The notes: generated from the letters alone by a model not told the origin. Positions 24,465 through 33,527 are shown, counted from the first letter of the stretch. The stretch: DNA of 42,745 bases from Microbacterium sp. (GCA_003248655.1 QFPM01000023.1:1-42745); one strand, 5' to 3'. A program made the numbers and translations.

Positions 24465-25889
24465 ATGGACGACCAGACCGCCAGCACCGAGGCCCCGCCG
24501 CTCGATCCCCGCTCGGACGAGACGATCCTCTCGTCGCTGCACCCCGACTGCCCCGACTGGCGCAAGCTCGGCCCGAACGACGACGAGGCGATGATCCGTG
24601 CGGCCGCGCAGGCCCAGCAGGACGACGCCGACGCACGCGAGTCCGCGTGGAGCAAGAGCTTCAACCGCCGCACGTTCCTGGCGGGCGGTCTCGGCGTGGG
24701 CGTTGCCGCGCTCGCGTCGCAGGTCGTCACGACCCGCGTCTCGTACGCGGCGGCGGCCGAGATCGACCAGACCCCCGGCACGCTCGTGGTCGTCTTCCTC
24801 CGCGGCGGCCTCGACGGTCTCTCGCTCCTGATCCCGAAGGACGACTACCTCGCGAAGTCGCGCCCGACGACGTACGTCAAGGAGTCCGATCGGATCCAGC
24901 TCGACGAGACGTTCGGATTCCACCCCGCGCTCGCGCCGCTGAAGCCGCTGATCTCCGCGGGGCTGGTCGCCGGCATCCCCGCCGTGGCGACGCCGCTGCT
25001 CTCGCGTAGCCACTTCCAGGCGCAGGACTGCCTCGAGCGCGGTTCGTCGAACTCGCTGTCCTCCGGATGGCTCGACCGCGTCCTCATCGAGTCGGGCCCG
25101 GGGACGACCTTCCGCGGCATCGGCGTCGGGGGTCTTCTCCCCCGCGCGCTCAAGGGCGATTCGAACTCGATCGGCATGCAGTCGCCATCCGCCCTGTCGC
25201 TGAACGTGTCGAAGAGCTTCAAGCCTGCCACCGTCGACGCGCTCCGGCGCCTCTACACCGGTCTCGACCACCCCGTCTCGATGCAGTCGCTTCTGGCGCT
25301 GGATGCCCTCGACACGGCCGAGCGCGTCGTGACGCAGGGAAAGCCCAGCACGACCGCGTTCCCGTATCCGAAGAACAGCAACCTCGCCAATGCGCTCTCC
25401 TCCGTCGCGGCGGCAATGCGCGCCGGCGCCGGCGTGCGCGTCGCCTGCGTCGACGTGGGCGGCTGGGACATGCACACGATGATGGGCAACATCGACTCGG
25501 GTGACATGACGGACCACCTCGCGCACCTCGCCGCGTGCCTCGCGGCGTTCGCGGCGGACCTGGGCGAGTTCCTCGGCACGACGACGGTCGTCACGATGAG
25601 CGAGTTCGGTCGGCGCATCGAGGAGAACGCGAGCGCCGGCACCGACCACGGCCACGGCGGCGCGGTGCTCGCGATCGGCGGCAAGGTCCGCGGCGGCGTC
25701 CACGGCCACTGGGAGAAGCTCGTGCCCGGCGCGGCCGGCAACCTCGACAACGGCGACGTGCCGGGTTGGAACGACTACCGCGACGTGCTGTCCGAGATCG
25801 TCATGTCGACGCTGGGCCTTTCGGCCGGATCGATGGCGCGGGTCTTCCCCGACTGGCAGGCGAAGCCCCTCGGCGTCATGGCCGCGTAA
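24465..25889 (+). CDS. DUF1501 Tat-exported protein
   Basis: A 474-residue protein with a textbook twin-arginine signal FNRRTFLAGGLGVGVAALAS near residues 65-90, so it is exported folded. The domain has LVVVFLRGGLDGLSLLIPK, SRSHFQAQDCLERG, DVGGWDMHTMMG and SEFGRRIEENASAGTDHGHG. This pattern relates it to the alkaline phosphatase/sulfatase-like DUF1501 family. It follows the DUF1800 gene by 22 bases. A GTG at 24453 would add four residues and is an alternative start. The pair is widespread and functionally uncharacterised. Confidence 0.9.
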   Translation: MDDQTASTEAPPLDPRSDETILSSLHPDCPDWRKLGPNDDEAMIRAAAQAQQDDADARESAWSKSFNRRTFLAGGLGVGVAALASQVVTTRVSYAAAAEIDQTPGTLVVVFLRGGLDGLSLLIPKDDYLAKSRPTTYVKESDRIQLDETFGFHPALAPLKPLISAGLVAGIPAVATPLLSRSHFQAQDCLERGSSNSLSSGWLDRVLIESGPGTTFRGIGVGGLLPRALKGDSNSIGMQSPSALSLNVSKSFKPATVDALRRLYTGLDHPVSMQSLLALDALDTAERVVTQGKPSTTAFPYPKNSNLANALSSVAAAMRAGAGVRVACVDVGGWDMHTMMGNIDSGDMTDHLAHLAACLAAFAADLGEFLGTTTVVTMSEFGRRIEENASAGTDHGHGGAVLAIGGKVRGGVHGHWEKLVPGAAGNLDNGDVPGWNDYRDVLSEIVMSTLGLSAGSMARVFPDWQAKPLGVMAA

Positions 25890-25901
25890 GAGCGGAACGG
25901 G

Positions 25902-26552
25902 CTACTCGAACTCGCCCGGGTCGACCGCGCCGCGCGGGACAGCGCCCTCGGTGACGACGTCCGGCACCTCGCCCTCCTCCCGCAGCCGCTGCTGCGCCTC
26001 GGCGGTGCGGCGGTGCGCGCGCAGCTTCGGCAGGTCGACGAGCCGCAGCGCCTGCATCCGCGCGGTGCGCATCCGGTCGTAGTCGGGTTCGAGGTCGGGG
26101 CGGGATGCCTCGATGCGCAGCGTCCGGTCGATGTTCTTCGCGACCTCCGACCAAGCGGCATCGCGGGCATCCGAGATGAGCTTCTGGAGCTCGACATCGT
26201 CGGCCGCGCGTGCCCGCAGCTCGTGCGCCACGTGCAGCGACTGCTTCTCGCGGCGGCGGAGGTTGCGCACGTCGCGGCTACGGTAGTCGTGCGTGCCGTC
26301 GGACTCGGAGTGTCTCATGCGGGCGCGCTTGCGCTCCGCGGCGGTGCGGGCGGCATCCGCTTCGGCCTCGGCGGCGAGCACCTCAAGCGCATCCCGTGCC
26401 TCGGGGACGTACCGCGCCGGGTCGAAGTCCTCCCCCTCGGCGAGGATGTGGACGAGGATCGTGTTCTTGAGGCTCAGCCGGGTCGCCGCCGACGCGATGT
26501 AGAGGCCCTCGGCCACGACGTCGCGCGTGCGCACCCGCTTCTTGCCGACCAC
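25902..26552 (-). CDS. Conserved hypothetical protein, charged and helical
   Basis: A 216-residue soluble protein beginning VVGKKRVRTRDVVAEGLYIA and containing LSLKNTILVHIL. The middle and C-terminal parts are rich in Arg, Glu and Ala with coiled-coil character. The GTG at 26552 is chosen because GGAGGAGG lies just upstream, inside the longer frame that begins at 26567. No catalytic motif is visible. It converges on DUF1501 and is divergent from the DUF4956 operon. I believe similar proteins occur in related actinobacteria, but no function is known to me. Confidence 0.65.
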   Translation of the reverse strand: MVGKKRVRTRDVVAEGLYIASAATRLSLKNTILVHILAEGEDFDPARYVPEARDALEVLAAEAEADAARTAAERKRARMRHSESDGTHDYRSRDVRNLRRREKQSLHVAHELRARAADDVELQKLISDARDAAWSEVAKNIDRTLRIEASRPDLEPDYDRMRTARMQALRLVDLPKLRAHRRTAEAQQRLREEGEVPDVVTEGAVPRGAVDPGEFE

Positions 26553-26706
26553 AACGCCTCCTCCCATCGATCCTATGGAACGCGGCCGCGAGGAATCGAG
26601 GGTGCGAACGGAACAAACGATTCGTACCTCCGCCTAGAGCGCGTCATAGCAAGCGCATAGTGAACGGGCGCTGAATGGGAACCCTCGCACCACGTCTGGA
26701 GTTCTC

Positions 26707-27309
26707 ATGGATCAACTGGCCACCATCGCCCTCGACCTCACCGCCATCGCGCTGCTCGCCTTCGCGGTCTACTACCCGCGGCACCGTCGACGCGACCTGG
26801 CCGTCGCGTTCGTCGGCGTCAACGTCGGGGTGCTCGCGGTGTCGATGGTGCTCACCGACGCGACGGTCGGTGCGGGCCTGGGCCTGGGTCTGTTCGGCGT
26901 GCTGTCGATCATCCGCCTGCGCTCGCGCGAGATCGAGCAGAGCGAGATGTCGTACTACTTCGCGGCGCTCGCGATCGGCCTGATCACGGGCCTGTCGACC
27001 GGCATCACCTGGCTGAGCGTCGGACTCGTCGCCCTCGTCGTCGCGGTGCTCGCGGTCGTCGACAGTCCGGCGCTCCTGCGCCGCTCGCGCGAGCAGCAGC
27101 TCGTGCTCGATCGCGCCTACCCCGACGAAGACGAGGCGCGCGCCGCCGTCGAGCAGCTGCTCGGCACGGGCATCCACCGCCTCTCGGTGCGCAGCGTCGA
27201 CCTCGTCTCGGACACGACGGTCGTCGACGTGCGCTACGCGGCGCCGCGCCCCGGCGCCGCGGCAGCGAGACGACACGAGTCGATCGACACGCTGGGAATC
27301 CCGCGATGA
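26707..27309 (+). CDS. DUF4956 membrane protein
   Basis: A 200-residue protein with about four N-terminal membrane helices and a cytosolic C-terminal domain of some 85 residues. The signature GLFGVLSIIRLRSREIEQ after helix 3, followed by EMSYYFAALAIGLITG, is typical of DUF4956. GGAG precedes the ATG. The stop overlaps the next ATG (ATGA), so it is coupled to the VTC-domain gene. In other bacteria DUF4956, VTC and beta-helix or CotH proteins cluster; a cell-surface role is suspected but unproven. Confidence 0.85.
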   Translation: MDQLATIALDLTAIALLAFAVYYPRHRRRDLAVAFVGVNVGVLAVSMVLTDATVGAGLGLGLFGVLSIIRLRSREIEQSEMSYYFAALAIGLITGLSTGITWLSVGLVALVVAVLAVVDSPALLRRSREQQLVLDRAYPDEDEARAAVEQLLGTGIHRLSVRSVDLVSDTTVVDVRYAAPRPGAAAARRHESIDTLGIPR

Positions 27310-28151
27310 GCACGGCAGTGAGCGACTCCGTGAGCACCCTCCCTGCGCTGGGCGCGTTCCCCTCGATCGACCTCGCCGAGCTGACCGCCGACGCCGAACT
27401 TCTCACCCGCGTCGACCGCAAGTACGTGCTGCCGCGGAGCGAGCTGGCATCCGTTCTCTCGGCTCTTCCGCGAGGCACGCGAGTGCTCGAGATCGACGGC
27501 GAGCGCGCCCAGCGCTACGCGTCGCAGTACTTCGACACTCCGGCCCTCGACAGCTATTACGGGGCGGCGCTGGGCCGCCGGCGGCGGTTCAAGGTGCGCG
27601 CGCGGACCTACGTCGACTCGGGCGGCTCGTACCTCGAGGTCAAGACCCGGGGCGGGCGCTCCGCGACAGTGAAGACGCGCGTGCCGGTCTCGGGGTGCGC
27701 ACTCGACGACGACGCGGTCGCCTACGCGAGCGATCTGCTGACGGATGCCGGGGTGCCCGGCGCCGACGATCTCGCGGCGGCGCTCGTGCCCGTGCTCGAG
27801 ACGCGGTACCGGCGGACGACGCTGCTCCTGCCCGCGACGGCTGCCGCCGAGGCCTCGCGCGGGACGATCGACACCGAGCTCACCTGGATCGCGCGCGACG
27901 GCCGGGCGCTCGCGCTCCCGGCATCCGTCATCGTCGAGACGAAGTCGGGCCAGCGCGCGGGTGCGCTCGACCGAGCCCTGTGGCGCCGGGGCCACCGGCC
28001 CGCGTCGGTGTCGAAGTACGGCACCGGCATGGCGGCCCTTCACCCCGCCCTCCCCTCCCACAAATGGCGGCGCGTGCTGACGCGCGACTTCGCCGCCTCG
28101 CCTGCCGACGTCTCGCGGAATCGCGTTCCGCACCGAAAGGACACCCCATGA
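27306..28151 (+). CDS. VTC-domain protein (polyphosphate polymerase-like)
   Basis: A 281-residue protein of the triphosphate tunnel fold. LLTRVDRKYVLPRSEL carries the first basic strand; RRRFKVRARTYVDSGGSYLE and VKTRGGRSATVKTRV supply basic and acidic tunnel residues; VIVETKSGQ and RPASVSKYGTGMA close the domain. The yeast VTC4 homologue makes polyphosphate from ATP. Bacterial versions next to DUF4956 are uncharacterised, so polymerase activity is an inference. It overlaps both neighbours by four bases. Confidence 0.85.
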   Translation: MSTAVSDSVSTLPALGAFPSIDLAELTADAELLTRVDRKYVLPRSELASVLSALPRGTRVLEIDGERAQRYASQYFDTPALDSYYGAALGRRRRFKVRARTYVDSGGSYLEVKTRGGRSATVKTRVPVSGCALDDDAVAYASDLLTDAGVPGADDLAAALVPVLETRYRRTTLLLPATAAAEASRGTIDTELTWIARDGRALALPASVIVETKSGQRAGALDRALWRRGHRPASVSKYGTGMAALHPALPSHKWRRVLTRDFAASPADVSRNRVPHRKDTP

Positions 28152-29905
28152 CCACCGCACGCACCACCCGCCGACGCTGGCTCGTGGCCGCTCCCGCCCT
28201 CGCCGCCACCGTCACCCTCGGGCTCGTGCTCGCCGGATGCGGCGCGACCCCGACGGCGCAGCAGACCGCCGCCGCCCAGACCGAGGCGACGACCGAGACC
28301 ACGGACCTCACGGGCGCGACCGACGCGACCCAGACCGCCGACGACGTCCTCGCCGCGAACCAGGACACGCACGACAGGGCCGACGACGCCGAGTACGACA
28401 CCTCGGATGCCACGACGATCGCCCTGTCGGGATCGACCGCGACGGTGTCGGGCGACGGCGCGGAGACAGCAGGCGCGACCGTCGTGATCTCGAGCCCGGG
28501 CACCTACCTGCTGTCGGGCTCGTACACGGGTCAGATCGTCGTGGACTCTTCCGCCGAGGGCCAGGTGCGCCTCGTGCTGGGCGGCGTCGACATCGCGACG
28601 GATGCCGGCGCCGCGATCGACGTCCGGGCCGCCGACGAGGCGGTCGTGATCCTCGCCGACGGATCGGAGAACAGCCTCTCCGACGCGTCGGGCTACGCCG
28701 ACGACGTGGCGGCGAACGCTGCGCTGTACAGCGCGGCCGACCTCACGATCACGGGATCCGGATCGCTCACCGTCGCGGGCAACGGCAACGACGGCATCGC
28801 GTCGGCCGACGGCCTGGTCATCCAGTCCGGAACGATCTCCGTCACGGCGGTCGACGACGGCATCCGCGGGAAGGGCTACCTCGTGATCCGCGGCGGCGAG
28901 CTCACGGTGGATGCCGGCGGCGACGGCCTGAAGGCCGACAACGACACCGAAGCCGAGCGCGGGTACGTGTGGATCGCGGGCGGCAGCGCGCGGGTGACCA
29001 GCGGCGACGACGGCGTCGCGGCGGCGACCGACGTCGTCACGACGGGCGGCGAGGTGGCGATCACCGCGGGCGGCGGCGCGAGCGGCAACCCCGATGACGG
29101 CGCGAAGGGCGTCTCAGCGGGTGTTATCGCGGTCTTCGCGGGCGGATCGCTGACGGTGGATGCCGCGGACGACGCCGTCAACACGAACGCGTACGCGCAC
29201 GTCGACGGCGCGGCGCTGACCCTGGCATCCGGTGATGACGGCGTGCACGCCGAACTGCAGCTCGTGATCTCGTCCGGCGCCGTGACGGTCAGCCGCGCAT
29301 ACGAAGGCCTCGAGGGCGCGCAGATCACGATCGCGGGCGGTGACACGACGCTCACGACGAGCGACGACGGCGTCAACGTGTCGCAGCCGGACAGCGGCAG
29401 CGGCGCGCAGACGCTCGTGATCTCGGGCGGCACGCTGCTCGTCGACGCGGGCGGCGACGGCCTCGACGTCAACGCGGGAACCCTCACGATGTCGGGCGGC
29501 ACGGTCGTCGTGAACGGCCCGACGCGGAGCGACAACGGCGCGCTCGACGTCGACGCCGGCATGACGATCTCGGGGGGAAGCTTCCTCGCGGTGGGGTCGT
29601 CGGGCATGGCGATGGCTCCCTCGGCCGATTCGGCGCAGGCATCCGTGCAGTTCGCGCTGTCGCAGACGGTCGCCGCCGGCACGGAGCTGTCGATCGTCGA
29701 CGCGTCGGGCGCCGTCGTCGCGACCTTCACGATCACGAAGCAGGTGCAGAACGTCGTCTTCTCGGATGCCGCGATCGCGAACGGGCAGACCTACACGCTG
29801 ACGAGCGGCGGCTCCACCGTCGGTTCGGCGGTAGCGGGCGAGCAGACCTCGTCTGAGATGGGCGGCCCCGGAGGAATGGGTGGCGGTGGCGGCGGGCGGC
29901 CGTGA
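28148..29905 (+). CDS. Beta-helix lipoprotein, Cthe_2159-like carbohydrate-binding family
   Basis: A 585-residue lipoprotein. The signal peptide ends in a lipobox LVLAGC near residue 30, so it is anchored outside the membrane. The body is built of repeated turns with GDDGV, DDGIRGKG, GGDGLKADND and SGDDGVHAE, the acidic beta-helix pattern of the Cthe_2159 carbohydrate-binding family. The C-terminus is a Gly/Met-rich tail (GGPGGMGGGGGG). It is coupled to the VTC gene by a 4-base overlap. Binding a polysaccharide or calcium at the surface is a reasonable expectation. CotH kinase, often part of such loci, is absent. Confidence 0.82.
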   Translation: MTTARTTRRRWLVAAPALAATVTLGLVLAGCGATPTAQQTAAAQTEATTETTDLTGATDATQTADDVLAANQDTHDRADDAEYDTSDATTIALSGSTATVSGDGAETAGATVVISSPGTYLLSGSYTGQIVVDSSAEGQVRLVLGGVDIATDAGAAIDVRAADEAVVILADGSENSLSDASGYADDVAANAALYSAADLTITGSGSLTVAGNGNDGIASADGLVIQSGTISVTAVDDGIRGKGYLVIRGGELTVDAGGDGLKADNDTEAERGYVWIAGGSARVTSGDDGVAAATDVVTTGGEVAITAGGGASGNPDDGAKGVSAGVIAVFAGGSLTVDAADDAVNTNAYAHVDGAALTLASGDDGVHAELQLVISSGAVTVSRAYEGLEGAQITIAGGDTTLTTSDDGVNVSQPDSGSGAQTLVISGGTLLVDAGGDGLDVNAGTLTMSGGTVVVNGPTRSDNGALDVDAGMTISGGSFLAVGSSGMAMAPSADSAQASVQFALSQTVAAGTELSIVDASGAVVATFTITKQVQNVVFSDAAIANGQTYTLTSGGSTVGSAVAGEQTSSEMGGPGGMGGGGGGRP

Positions 29906-29916
29906 TGCCTGGCGCG

Positions 29917-30867
29917 TCAGATGGCGCGCAGGCGCCAGGATGCCGTGACCGAGGCCCCGGGCTCGATCACGCGCAGCCCGGGGTCGAAGTCGTACCTGCG
30001 CGCGTTGAAGGCATCCGGAGCGCACGTCATCGGCTCGACCGCGAGGCCCGCGCGATGGAACGGATGCGCCGGGCCGCCCGGCAGGTCGGCGGTGTGCACC
30101 TGCACCCACGGGCACGACTCGTCCCACGACAGCTCGACGCCGCTGCCGGACGGATCGGTCAGTCGCACAGCGGCCCTGCCGTCGGCATCCCGCGCGAGCG
30201 CGGTGTACGCGTGGTCGAGTTCGACAGCGCCGAGCACGCGCGGATCGCGACGGTCGAAGCGGTCGGGGTCGAAGGCATCCACGGTGTGCAGCGCGACGGG
30301 CGCGAGCCGGTCGGGCGTCACCTCGAGGACGTCGGATGCCGGGAGCTCGAGCGTCCATTCGTCAAGCGGCGCGGGGCCGGCCACGAGGTACGGGTGCGGG
30401 CCGGTGCCGAACGGCGCGGCATCCGCGCTCTCGTTCACGGCGCGGACGGTCTGGGTGAGCCCGCGCGCATCCACCGCGAACGTCGTCTCGACGCGGATGC
30501 GCCACGGGTAGCCGGTCTGCGGCTCGATGACCGCGGCGAGGGTGACGGCGTCGTCGGACGCATCGCCGACGAGGGCGAAGTCGAGCCATGCGGCGAGGCC
30601 GTGGAGGGCGTGCCCGCGATCCGGCTCGCTCAGGGCGAGGCGGCGCGGGACGCCGGCGAACGTGTACTGCCCGTCGATCACGCGGTTCGGCCACGGCGCG
30701 AGCAGGGCGCCACGGTACGCGGGCCGCACCTCGTCGGCATCGAAGGGCACCACGAGGTCGCGGCCGTCGAACCGCAGTGCGCGCAGCGTCGCGCCGACGC
30801 TCGCGATGTCGGCCTCGTAGCCGCCGGAGCGGATCGCGTGCCGCCGGCCGGAACGGGGTGTCGTCAT
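29917..30867 (-). CDS. Aldose 1-epimerase family protein
   Basis: A 316-residue mutarotase-like enzyme. Landmarks are LLAPWPNRVIDGQY (substrate arginine), HALHGLAAW (first histidine), GPHPYL (second histidine) and LAVEPMTCAPDAF (acid). It should interconvert alpha and beta anomers of a sugar in the cytoplasm. The ATG at 30867 overlaps the stop of the alcohol dehydrogenase gene upstream (ATGA), so the two are probably an operon. Confidence 0.9.
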   Translation of the reverse strand: MTTPRSGRRHAIRSGGYEADIASVGATLRALRFDGRDLVVPFDADEVRPAYRGALLAPWPNRVIDGQYTFAGVPRRLALSEPDRGHALHGLAAWLDFALVGDASDDAVTLAAVIEPQTGYPWRIRVETTFAVDARGLTQTVRAVNESADAAPFGTGPHPYLVAGPAPLDEWTLELPASDVLEVTPDRLAPVALHTVDAFDPDRFDRRDPRVLGAVELDHAYTALARDADGRAAVRLTDPSGSGVELSWDESCPWVQVHTADLPGGPAHPFHRAGLAVEPMTCAPDAFNARRYDFDPGLRVIEPGASVTASWRLRAI

Positions 30868-31925
30868 GGCCGGAGCATCACCTTCAGTGCGTCGCGCCGG
30901 TCCATGAGGGCGTAGCCCTCGGCGGCCTGCTCGAGCGGAAGCTCGACGTCGAAGACGCGGCCGGGGTCGACCGTGCCGTCGAGGATGCCGGGGAGGAGCC
31001 GGTCGATGTACGCGCGGACGGGTGCGACGCCGCCCGTGATCGTGACGTTGCGGGCGAACTGGGATCGCCCGATCGGGCCCTCGACGTACTGCGGCACCCC
31101 GACGCGCGCGATGCGCCCGCCGTCGCGGACGACGCCGAGCGCCTGCTCGAACGCGGGCAGGTGCCCGACGGCCTCGAGGACGACGTGGCAGCCGTCGCCT
31201 CCGGTGAGGGCTCGGACCTCGTCGATGCCCTCGTCGCCGCGCGTGGCGACGACATCCGTCGCGCCGAACTCGCGGCCGAGGTCGGTGCGCGCGTCGTGGC
31301 GGCCCATGAGGATGATGCGCGTCGCGCCGAGCTGGCGCGCCGACAGGACGGCGAGCAGGCCCACTGCACCGTCGCCGATGACCGCGACGGTCGTCTCGGG
31401 GCTGGCACCTCCGGTGAGCGCGGCGTGGAAGCCGGTGCCGTAGACGTCGCTGAGCGTGAGCAGGCTCGCGAGGAGCGGGCTGTCGCCGTCGGCATCCACG
31501 GGGTAGAGCGTGCCGTCGGCGAGCGGCGCACGCAGAAGCTCGGCCTGCGCGCCGCCGGCGCCCAGGCGGGTGCGCAGCCCCGCGAGGCGGCACGAGGTCT
31601 GCAGCCCCGCGAGGCGGCACGAGGTCTGCAGCCCCTCGCGGCAGAAGTCGCACACGCCGCACGAGAAGACGAAGGGCACGATGACGACGTCGCCGGGCTT
31701 GACAGCCCCGACCTCACTCCCGACCTCCTCGACGATGCCGAGGTACTCGTGCCCCATCGCGACGCCCTGGGGGTTCGGTCGCATCGAGTGGTACGGATGC
31801 AGGTCGCTGCCGCACACGCAGGTGCGCAGGAGCCGCAGGAGCGCGTCGGTCGGCTCTTCGATCCGCGGGTCGGGGGCGTCGGCCACGCGCGCATCGCCGG
31901 GGCCGTAGAGGAAGGTCGCTCGCAT
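30864..31925 (-). CDS. Zinc-dependent alcohol dehydrogenase (MDR family), with internal tandem duplication
   Basis: A 353-residue medium-chain dehydrogenase. Catalytic zinc ligands are Cys in TCVCGSDLH and the histidine-glutamate of GHEYLG. The structural zinc lobe is CGVCDFCREGLQTSC. Directly after it, a 27-bp tandem duplication repeats LQTSCRLAG, adding nine residues and one extra cysteine. The Rossmann fold has VIGDGAVGLLAVL. The frame is open, but the altered lobe may affect stability or specificity. It is upstream of and coupled to aldose epimerase, which hints at a sugar or sugar-alcohol substrate. Confidence 0.9.
   Translation of the reverse strand: MRATFLYGPGDARVADAPDPRIEEPTDALLRLLRTCVCGSDLHPYHSMRPNPQGVAMGHEYLGIVEEVGSEVGAVKPGDVVIVPFVFSCGVCDFCREGLQTSCRLAGLQTSCRLAGLRTRLGAGGAQAELLRAPLADGTLYPVDADGDSPLLASLLTLSDVYGTGFHAALTGGASPETTVAVIGDGAVGLLAVLSARQLGATRIILMGRHDARTDLGREFGATDVVATRGDEGIDEVRALTGGDGCHVVLEAVGHLPAFEQALGVVRDGGRIARVGVPQYVEGPIGRSQFARNVTITGGVAPVRAYIDRLLPGILDGTVDPGRVFDVELPLEQAAEGYALMDRRDALKVMLRP
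31574..31627. repeat. 27-bp exact tandem duplication in the alcohol dehydrogenase gene
   Basis: Units 31574-31600 and 31601-31627 are identical and followed by eight bases of a third unit. The length is a multiple of three, so the frame is kept. Exact identity indicates a recent event. Confidence 0.95.
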
Positions 31926-31959
31926 GGAGCCAGTCAACCACCCCGGCGTGGTCGGCGTA

Positions 31960-32799
31960 TCAGTCGCGGGCAGGGCCGGTCGCGACGGGGCGATCGGGGT
32001 GGTTCGACCACTGGCTCCACGACCCCGGGTAGAGCGCCGCGTCGATGCCGGCGACGACGAGCGCGAGCACCTGCTGGGCGGCGCTGACGCCCGACCCGCA
32101 GTACACGCCGACGGATGCCGCGGGCGTTGCGCCCAGCTCCGCGAACCGTGCGCGTAGCTCGTCGGCGCCGCGGAGCAGCCCGTCGGCGGTGAGGTTCTCG
32201 GTCGTCGGCGCGCTGATCGCCCCGGGAATGTGGCCGGCGCGCGGGTCGATCGGCTCGCTCTCGCCGCGGTAGCGCTCGCCGGCGCGGGCATCCAGCAGCA
32301 CGCCCTCGCGGGCGAGCGCGGCGGCTTCGTCGATCGTCAGCTGCGGCATCCGGCCGGGGTGCAGGGTCGCGGTGCCAGGGTCGGGTTCGGCGGGCCCGGC
32401 CTCGAGCGCGAGCCCCGCCGCGCGCCAGGCGCCGAGGCCGCCGTCGAGCACGCGGGCGTCGACGCCGGCATCCCGCAGCATCCACCACGCGCGCGCGGCG
32501 CCGAAGCCCTGCCAGTCGTCGTACACGACGACCGTGTCGCCGTCGTCGATGCCCCAGCGGCGCGCGGCTGCCTGGAACGCCGCTGCGGTCGGTAGCGGGT
32601 GCCGCCCGTCCGTCGGCGCGCCGTGGCCGGCGAGATCGGCCTCCAGGTCGACGAACACCGCGCCCGGGATATGCCCCATGAGGTATGCGCTCTCACCGTG
32701 CGGCCCGCCGAGCCGCCACCGCACGTCGAGGACGACGGGAGGGCGGTCGCTTCCGAGCAGGGCGTCGAGTTCAGCGGCGGTCACGAGGAGGTCGGTCAC
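31960..32799 (-). CDS. Rhodanese-type sulfurtransferase (two domains)
   Basis: A 279-residue protein of two rhodanese domains. The first, with VVLDVRWRLGGPHG and VVVYDDWQGFGAAR, has Asp in place of cysteine and is inactive as usual. The second has the active cysteine in VYCGSGVSA. It should transfer sulfane sulfur from thiosulfate or mercaptopyruvate. The GTG at 32799 lies six bases after a TAGCGT box; the GGAGG between them touches the GTG and is too close to act as a ribosome site, so leaderless initiation is favoured. Confidence 0.92.
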   Translation of the reverse strand: MTDLLVTAAELDALLGSDRPPVVLDVRWRLGGPHGESAYLMGHIPGAVFVDLEADLAGHGAPTDGRHPLPTAAAFQAAARRWGIDDGDTVVVYDDWQGFGAARAWWMLRDAGVDARVLDGGLGAWRAAGLALEAGPAEPDPGTATLHPGRMPQLTIDEAAALAREGVLLDARAGERYRGESEPIDPRAGHIPGAISAPTTENLTADGLLRGADELRARFAELGATPAASVGVYCGSGVSAAQQVLALVVAGIDAALYPGSWSQWSNHPDRPVATGPARD

Positions 32800-32805
32800 C
32801 CTCCG

Positions 32806-32811
32806 ACGCTA
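32806..32811 (-). promoter_or_regulatory. -10 box (TAGCGT) for the rhodanese gene
   Basis: On the minus strand TAGCGT is followed by six bases and then the GTG start at 32799. This is the same arrangement as at 35377-35382, which has the identical hexamer. Confidence 0.45.
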
Positions 32812-32831
32812 CGCCCTGTGCGCCGCCTCGT

Positions 32832-32916
32832 GTTCATAACTCCGGAGAATCCGTCCCGACGGGCGGCCGCGGCCGCCTTTGCGCGGCGCGCGCACCGATT
32901 CTCCGGAGTTATGAAC
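32832..32916. repeat. Long inverted repeat with 23-bp arms at the end of the PadR gene
   Basis: Arms 32832-32854 and 32894-32916 pair with one mismatch. The 39-base centre is itself GC-palindromic. The right arm covers the PadR stop codon (32909-32911). It probably ends PadR transcription before the rhodanese promoter. Confidence 0.85.
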
Positions 32917-33496
32917 GCGTCGGCCGGCCGCGCTTGGGCTTCTCGGTCGAGAGCTCCAGCGCCATCGCGTGCTGCGGATGCAGCGCAAGGCGCTGCTCGG
33001 TGTGGTCGAGCCACCGCACCTCGGCCTCCGTCTGGAAGATCATCGAGTCGACGACGAGCGACCACGCGAGCTCCTCCGGACCATCCGGGTTCGCGCCGGC
33101 GTACTTCGCGCGGTTGAGCTCCTGCAACTGGGCGAGCGACGCGGCGCGCTGGGTCTGGATGACGTCCGTGACGTCGACGCCGGGCAGGGTCGCGGCGACG
33201 GCGAGCTTGATCGCGAGCTCGTCGCGCGTGCCGCTGGATCGCTCGACGGGCGAGGTCAGCCACGCGCGGACTTCCGCCGACCCGGCATCCGTGATGCGCC
33301 AGTAGACGTGACCGTCGGCATCCGCGTCGCCCTTTTCGACAAGGCCGTCGCGCTCGAGCCGGTCGAGAGTGTTGTAGATCTGCCCGACGTTGAGGGGCCA
33401 CGTCGATCCCGTGCGGCGGTCGAACTCCGCCCGCAGCTGATAGCCGTAGCACGGCCCCTGATCGAGGATCGCCAGCAGGCTCTGTCGCACCGACAT
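32909..33496 (-). CDS. PadR-family transcriptional regulator
   Basis: A 195-residue repressor. The winged helix spans about residues 1-85: SLLAILDQGPCYGYQLRAEF, then WPLNVGQIYNTLDRLERDGL and the wing KGDADADGHVYWRIT. A helical dimerisation part follows (DELAIKLAVAATLPG). GGAGAAG upstream supports the ATG at 33494-33496 over a longer frame. Palindromic GAGTAT/ATACTC sites lie 30-70 bases upstream, so it likely represses itself and perhaps the divergent alarmone synthetase. Confidence 0.88.
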   Translation of the reverse strand: MSVRQSLLAILDQGPCYGYQLRAEFDRRTGSTWPLNVGQIYNTLDRLERDGLVEKGDADADGHVYWRITDAGSAEVRAWLTSPVERSSGTRDELAIKLAVAATLPGVDVTDVIQTQRAASLAQLQELNRAKYAGANPDGPEELAWSLVVDSMIFQTEAEVRWLDHTEQRLALHPQHAMALELSTEKPKRGRPTRS

Positions 33497-33527
33497 CCGC
33501 TTCTCCGCTCTCACTCGGCTATGCATA

